Positions 60,748 through 64,000 of a stretch of 64,000 nucleotides of DNA are shown here, one piece after another (positions within the stretch are counted from its first letter, which is position 1; every line of letters starts with the position of its first letter). Below the pieces are notes generated by a model. It saw only the letters and a list, made by a program, of their open reading frames with translations. It ran no database searches and was not told the DNA's origin. Location: NCBI RefSeq assembly GCF_019649055.1, contig NW_026570508.1:1-64000 (forward strand), written 5' to 3'. The stretch comes from Paramacrobiotus metropolitanus (lineage: Eukaryota > Tardigrada > Eutardigrada > Parachela > Macrobiotidae). Both the position numbers and the translations under genes were made by a program.

Positions 60748-61567
60748 TCAAGCTACAGTGCTCGCCTTTTGCATGGCGGCGGAATTCGTCGTCGAAGAGC
60801 AGTAAACCAGCATCAGTAAAGAAAATACGTTGACCAGAAAGAAATTCTAGGTAATCTAGCAGTTCAACCAAGCACGGGCTATATGTGCCCTCTGTAGTTC
60901 GAGCTAAGCTTACAGCCTGACGAATGTAACCGGCGAAAAGGTCATCGCAACTTAGATCACCCGCTTTGAGGTTTTTCTTGAAACGCGCTCTACCACGAGG
61001 GTTAATAAATTCATGCGGCTGCTTTAAGTTATACGCCTCAAGTGTTAATTCAAAAAGACCGCCTTGATTCGAGCTGTTTGACTCACCGTTGTCCGAATCC
61101 ACCTCACGGTTTGAACGTCCATAGCTAGAGTGGCGATCCGAACTGCGGCTTCGGTGGCGCTGATGTGGCTCGCGCGGTGGTGGGCCGGACACGGTGACCC
61201 GATTGGCGGGACGGAACGGGCGGAGAAACTTGATCAGTTTCTCTCTGTCGGCAAGCTTGAAACCAACGATGTTATCGGGGAACTGGTCTGATTCGGCGAG
61301 GATTTTGACGTCGGCAACAGAGGTAAATTCTGCGTCTTTCAGTTCATCCAGGGCTTTCTTCGAAAGGGTAATGCTAGCGGCAAGCTGCTCAACCGTGGAG
61401 GCATTCGTTAGCGGCGCTGGCTGTTCCGCATTTCCCTTCTGCATGTGGTCAAAATAGCGTTGGGCGAGGGCATCTTTATCTGCACCATCTGTGGGCAGTT
61501 TCACTGCGGTAAGCAGCGCTTCCAGGTCGGTACGGGTTAACTTTTTAAGGATGTCGACCGTTGACAT
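60422..61567 (-). CDS. Ngaro/PAT Gag-like protein
   Basis: About 381 residues from the ATG at 61567. N-terminal helices (LTRTDLEALLTAVKLP) and an Arg/Ser-rich stretch lead to a folded middle (YIRQAVSLARTTEGTYSPC). The C-terminal double zinc cluster is C-x7-C-x5-C-x3-H (MCRNWNRTQCTRSNCKYTH) followed by C-x2-C-x4-H-x4-C (CGHCGSGDHRAAGC). This is the Gag layout of DIRS/Ngaro/PAT elements. The frame is intact. Confidence 0.75.
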   Translation of the reverse strand: MSTVDILKKLTRTDLEALLTAVKLPTDGADKDALAQRYFDHMQKGNAEQPAPLTNASTVEQLAASITLSKKALDELKDAEFTSVADVKILAESDQFPDNIVGFKLADREKLIKFLRPFRPANRVTVSGPPPREPHQRHRSRSSDRHSSYGRSNREVDSDNGESNSSNQGGLFELTLEAYNLKQPHEFINPRGRARFKKNLKAGDLSCDDLFAGYIRQAVSLARTTEGTYSPCLVELLDYLEFLSGQRIFFTDAGLLLFDDEFRRHAKGEHCSLNDFTARNSIGAHYFNSEFRRFRPYANSKRPHVSSRLGYVTGQHRISNNGPIVNGPQPNQPPAQHQAFLDTMCRNWNRTQCTRSNCKYTHGCGHCGSGDHRAAGCGHSA

Positions 61568-61827
61568 TCTACAAGCTGACTGCGGTAGAATAAGCAAGCT
61601 TTCGAGCGAACCACGAACAAGCTATCGAGCGGCTAAATTAAGCAAGGGGAATAACAGCAAAGGTCATGGCTACTTAGTCATAACCTTCGTCGTCGATCGG
61701 AACAAGAAAACTTTGTTGTTCCTTCAAATCATTTAACCAAACGAGAAAGGTCAACTGTTCTTTTACGTTTAGGCACGGGTAGAACCGGCGTCTATTAAAA
61801 AATTTACGCCATAACATGCTTCAAACC

Positions 61828-62001
61828 AAACAGCATGGGGCAGTCAAATGGTGCGCAGTAACTGTCGGCTGCGATTTTATAGGCATCCGTTTCGCAGTGG
61901 ATCCGGCTTCGTGAAAGGCTCCGATACGGACGTAGGCAGGCAGCAGACTGACCGCTGGCTTTCTCAAAAATAATAATCAGATTCCGGGTGGAATCTTCCA
62001 C
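61828..62001 (-). repeat. Split repeat A1
   Basis: 174 bp matching A2 at 28213-28386; it is the 5' terminus of the Ngaro/PAT element and abuts gypsy-B sequence. Confidence 0.9.
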
Positions 62002-64000
62002 GTTGGGCATTCTGTTCGTCGTCGGTCAGGGGTACCCGTCGGTCCGTATCGGATCCTTCGTCCGTGGAGGCTTCTTGCAATGTTTCATCTCCGGAGGGGT
62101 CAATGTCCGGGACCAAGCCTGTATCACTTGACGTAGCCGGGGTTGACTGGCTGTCAGCCGGGTGAGAAACCGTAATTGCGGTTAACTCAGCCCGTTGATG
62201 GCCCGAACCTTCATTCCGAGGCTCCCTGGCTCCTTTTGAGGGTTGATTGCCGGGCGGTTGGGGGCCCGTTCATGGGTGTATCTGTCCCTATCCATCGGAC
62301 TGACGGGTCGAAGCCGATGTCGTTATCGTCTTCGCTGTCGTCTTCGTCCTCCTCGTCGGACGATTCTTCATCCGAGGGTTCCGAGGGTTCATTGTCGGAG
62401 TCGGTGTCCGGTGAGTCGCTTGTGCTCTGGACATCCGAGACATCCGAGTCCGGGGCTTCAAAGCCGATTTCGGCTTCTCCGTCGGCTAAGTCCCCTTGAG
62501 GCCCTAGTGGGCCGTCAGTAACCCTATTTGGGGCCTCCTGAACCGGTCCTACCCACCTTTCCGGTTCGGGAGGTGCGGGTGAGGGTGGCCTTCCATGCTC
62601 CCAGACTTGCTCATTCCGAGTTCTGAGGGCTTGGACGATCAGTCCGTTGTTCTCACGGCAGATCGGGCATTCCAAGGCCATATACTCCTGATCCGGGACA
62701 TTTGCCCGGGTATTAGCTAGACGACCCCCTTCTTGTGGGTGTACGTCCCCGCAAAGCCTCACTTTCTTGGCCTGATGCCAGTTGCAAGGTTCAATTGGAG
62801 GTTCTGGATCCGGCACAACTCGAGTTACCCGGGTGTTTTCACCGAACTTACTCCAAAATGAGGCAGTGTCCAGTGTACCAAGGTGGTACGGGTCTCTGAA
62901 GTGCCAGAAGAGCCGCCGGCCTAATTCGTGGGCTTGAATCTCAAGGATCGGCGGTATGGGAAGCTGATGTTCCGCAAATTGTGCGTGGAGTGCAATTCGT
63001 TCCTCCTCCCATTCAATAATCTCTTCTTCTAAGGCTCCAGTTATGTTAATCACCGTCTGGCATCCCTCCCTGGATTGGCGGATCTGGTCATCGGTTCTCG
63101 CGCCGACCCGTCCCAGCTCATTCACTATTTCGACCGTTCTGGCCTCAAGGAGGTGTCGAATGCCGGAAAACCATGTTCTATATCTTTGTCTGAGTATACC
63201 AGAGGCCGATGCCTCTGGTATCGGGATAGACTTTAGTATCCCCTTGATTGGTTCCAGTCGGGTCGTCCGTACTTTTGCCATGTGCTGTTCGATGGCGTTG
63301 TGGACTTGCAGCTCCGTTATGAGGCTTCGTTCGGTGTCCGAGCATTCTGGGCAGGTCGCAGGTCCGAAGTTTGTTGGTTGCGCAAGCTGATTTATCCGAG
63401 CCTCATTCTTTGCCGCGCCCGATGCCTCTGGTATCGGGATAGGCTGCACTACACCCGAAGATGGGTTCCGCTGACCCTCATTGGGGGTCGGCGCCCGGGT
63501 GAAAACGAACTTCGAATGCAAGTAGTCACATCCGAGGAGGACTGGAACGTCGGAATTGTTCGGTTGAACATAAAACGTGTGGGGGCTGGTGTATCCTTGC
63601 AGAGTTACCGGTGTGGTACAGCATTGGGTCACCATAAAGGCTACTTGTCCGCCTACACCAAGTATTTTGGTGAAGCACCCCAAGGATTCAAGTTTGAGGT
63701 TGTTGGCCCGGCAGAAACGCTCCTCTATTAGGGATGTTTCGGCTCCGGTGTCCAACATGGCCATGGTCGGTACAGGTCCAATCTGGACCTCATGTGTCCA
63801 TGCCCGGACTACTTTCGGTCGTCCGGAGGATGCCAATGGAACACTATTGGTGTCTACACGCGGCGGTCGGGAGACCTGATTGGGTCTCACTTCAGGGTCA
63901 TCCATTATAGTGATGACATCGATCGGTCGTTTGTTGGGTGTCAGCCCCGGGTTGGTCGCTTCCTGCGCTTCCGTCCGGTTAGTTACTCCGTGCTTCAGCG
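62002..64000 (-). mobile_element. Gypsy-B, inverted copy, 5' part, continuing past the window
   Basis: Continuation of the element at 21426-27944, displaced by the nested insertion. Gag and the 5' LTR would lie beyond 64000. Confidence 0.8.
62211..63905 (-). CDS. Gypsy-B aspartic protease with long C-terminal extension
   Basis: 564 codons, probably an internal part of a larger polyprotein. A retropepsin-like domain near the N-terminus has the active-site box AMLDTGAETSLIEERF and the later VPVLLGCDYLHS (GCD in place of the usual G-R/D-N). Some 400 residues follow with two possible zinc pairs (CPECSDTE; LECPICRENNG), a helical middle and a very acidic tail (SDEESSDEEDEDDSEDDN). Such a long spacer between protease and RT is unusual. 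The frame shifts near 62211, and the coding sequence continues toward 62002. Confidence 0.7.
   Translation of the reverse strand: MDDPEVRPNQVSRPPRVDTNSVPLASSGRPKVVRAWTHEVQIGPVPTMAMLDTGAETSLIEERFCRANNLKLESLGCFTKILGVGGQVAFMVTQCCTTPVTLQGYTSPHTFYVQPNNSDVPVLLGCDYLHSKFVFTRAPTPNEGQRNPSSGVVQPIPIPEASGAAKNEARINQLAQPTNFGPATCPECSDTERSLITELQVHNAIEQHMAKVRTTRLEPIKGILKSIPIPEASASGILRQRYRTWFSGIRHLLEARTVEIVNELGRVGARTDDQIRQSREGCQTVINITGALEEEIIEWEEERIALHAQFAEHQLPIPPILEIQAHELGRRLFWHFRDPYHLGTLDTASFWSKFGENTRVTRVVPDPEPPIEPCNWHQAKKVRLCGDVHPQEGGRLANTRANVPDQEYMALECPICRENNGLIVQALRTRNEQVWEHGRPPSPAPPEPERWVGPVQEAPNRVTDGPLGPQGDLADGEAEIGFEAPDSDVSDVQSTSDSPDTDSDNEPSEPSDEESSDEEDEDDSEDDNDIGFDPSVRWIGTDTPMNGPPTARQSTLKRSQGASE

Larger units (their letters stand above)
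58887..62001 (-). mobile_element. Ngaro/PAT-type retroelement, 5' part
   Basis: This half carries split repeat A1, Gag and RT-RNase H of the element whose 3' part is at 27945-29700. It lies inside gypsy-B sequence and is itself interrupted by the integrated virus at 58886. Confidence 0.85.

Noticed and set aside
1-64000. CRISPR arrays, rRNA genes, bacterial operons or riboswitches
   Set aside because: No regularly spaced identical repeats with unique spacers, no rRNA-like sequence, and the introns and retroelements are eukaryotic.

Overview
The window looks like an invertebrate nuclear genome. It has short spliceosomal introns, decayed exons of an eukaryotic CDC23/APC8-like gene, and a dense pile of nested mobile elements. 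The species cannot be fixed from sequence alone; an arthropod, tardigrade or other ecdysozoan would fit. Almost nothing here is ordinary host coding sequence.

Left third (1-28 kb). A CDC23-like gene on the + strand (exons about 825-1056, 1611-1814 and 11052-11348) carries an in-frame stop and a frameshift. It is interrupted by a 9.2-kb Ty3/gypsy element with an env-like gene on the - strand (about 1815-11056). The last CDC23 exon edge and its splice donor recur in degenerate form five more times (11437-11900). Next comes a 5'-truncated + strand fragment of a second gypsy family ('gypsy-B', 12280-19600). A 4.4-kb deletion-derivative LTR element (12546-16927) sits inside it, with apparently identical 361-bp LTRs, a TTAG target duplication and a tRNA-type primer site. 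A second gypsy-B copy, in inverted orientation, starts around 19660 and continues to the right edge.

Centre and right (27.9-64 kb) form a three-level nest. The inverted gypsy-B copy is split between about 27944 and 62002 by a tyrosine-recombinase retroelement of Ngaro/PAT type (split repeats A1, B1, A2, B2; Gag, RT-RNase H, YR). That element is split in turn at 29700/58887 by a 29,186-bp Polinton/adintovirus-like DNA virus (29701-58886), with a perfect 6-bp target duplication (CATAAA) and terminal inverted repeats of about 4.4-4.5 kb.

The integrated virus is the main discovery. Its core genes are a protein-primed type B DNA polymerase with an OTU-like/Cys-rich N-terminal extension, a retroviral-type DDE integrase (one frameshift), an FtsK/A32-type packaging ATPase, a double-jelly-roll major capsid protein (spliced), a penton-like protein, and a tiny Arg-rich core protein (predicted spliced). 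The accessory set is unusual: ribonucleotide reductase small subunit (one in-frame TAA) and a thymidylate kinase for dNTP supply; a two-BIR protein and a second BIR-like zinc protein; a tandem dsRNA-binding-domain protein; an eIF2-beta/eIF5-like zinc-ribbon protein; a PC4-like DNA-binding protein whose intron holds a secreted glycoprotein ORF; a PPxY-bearing membrane protein; and, inside the TIR, a four-exon LRR-mucin-type membrane glycoprotein. That last gene is open in the left TIR and wrecked in the right. No adenain-type maturation protease was recognised. The accessory genes suggest a virus that makes its own nucleotides, blocks apoptosis, and hides or counters dsRNA/translation shut-off, carrying surface glycoproteins. 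All these roles are inferred from domain resemblance.
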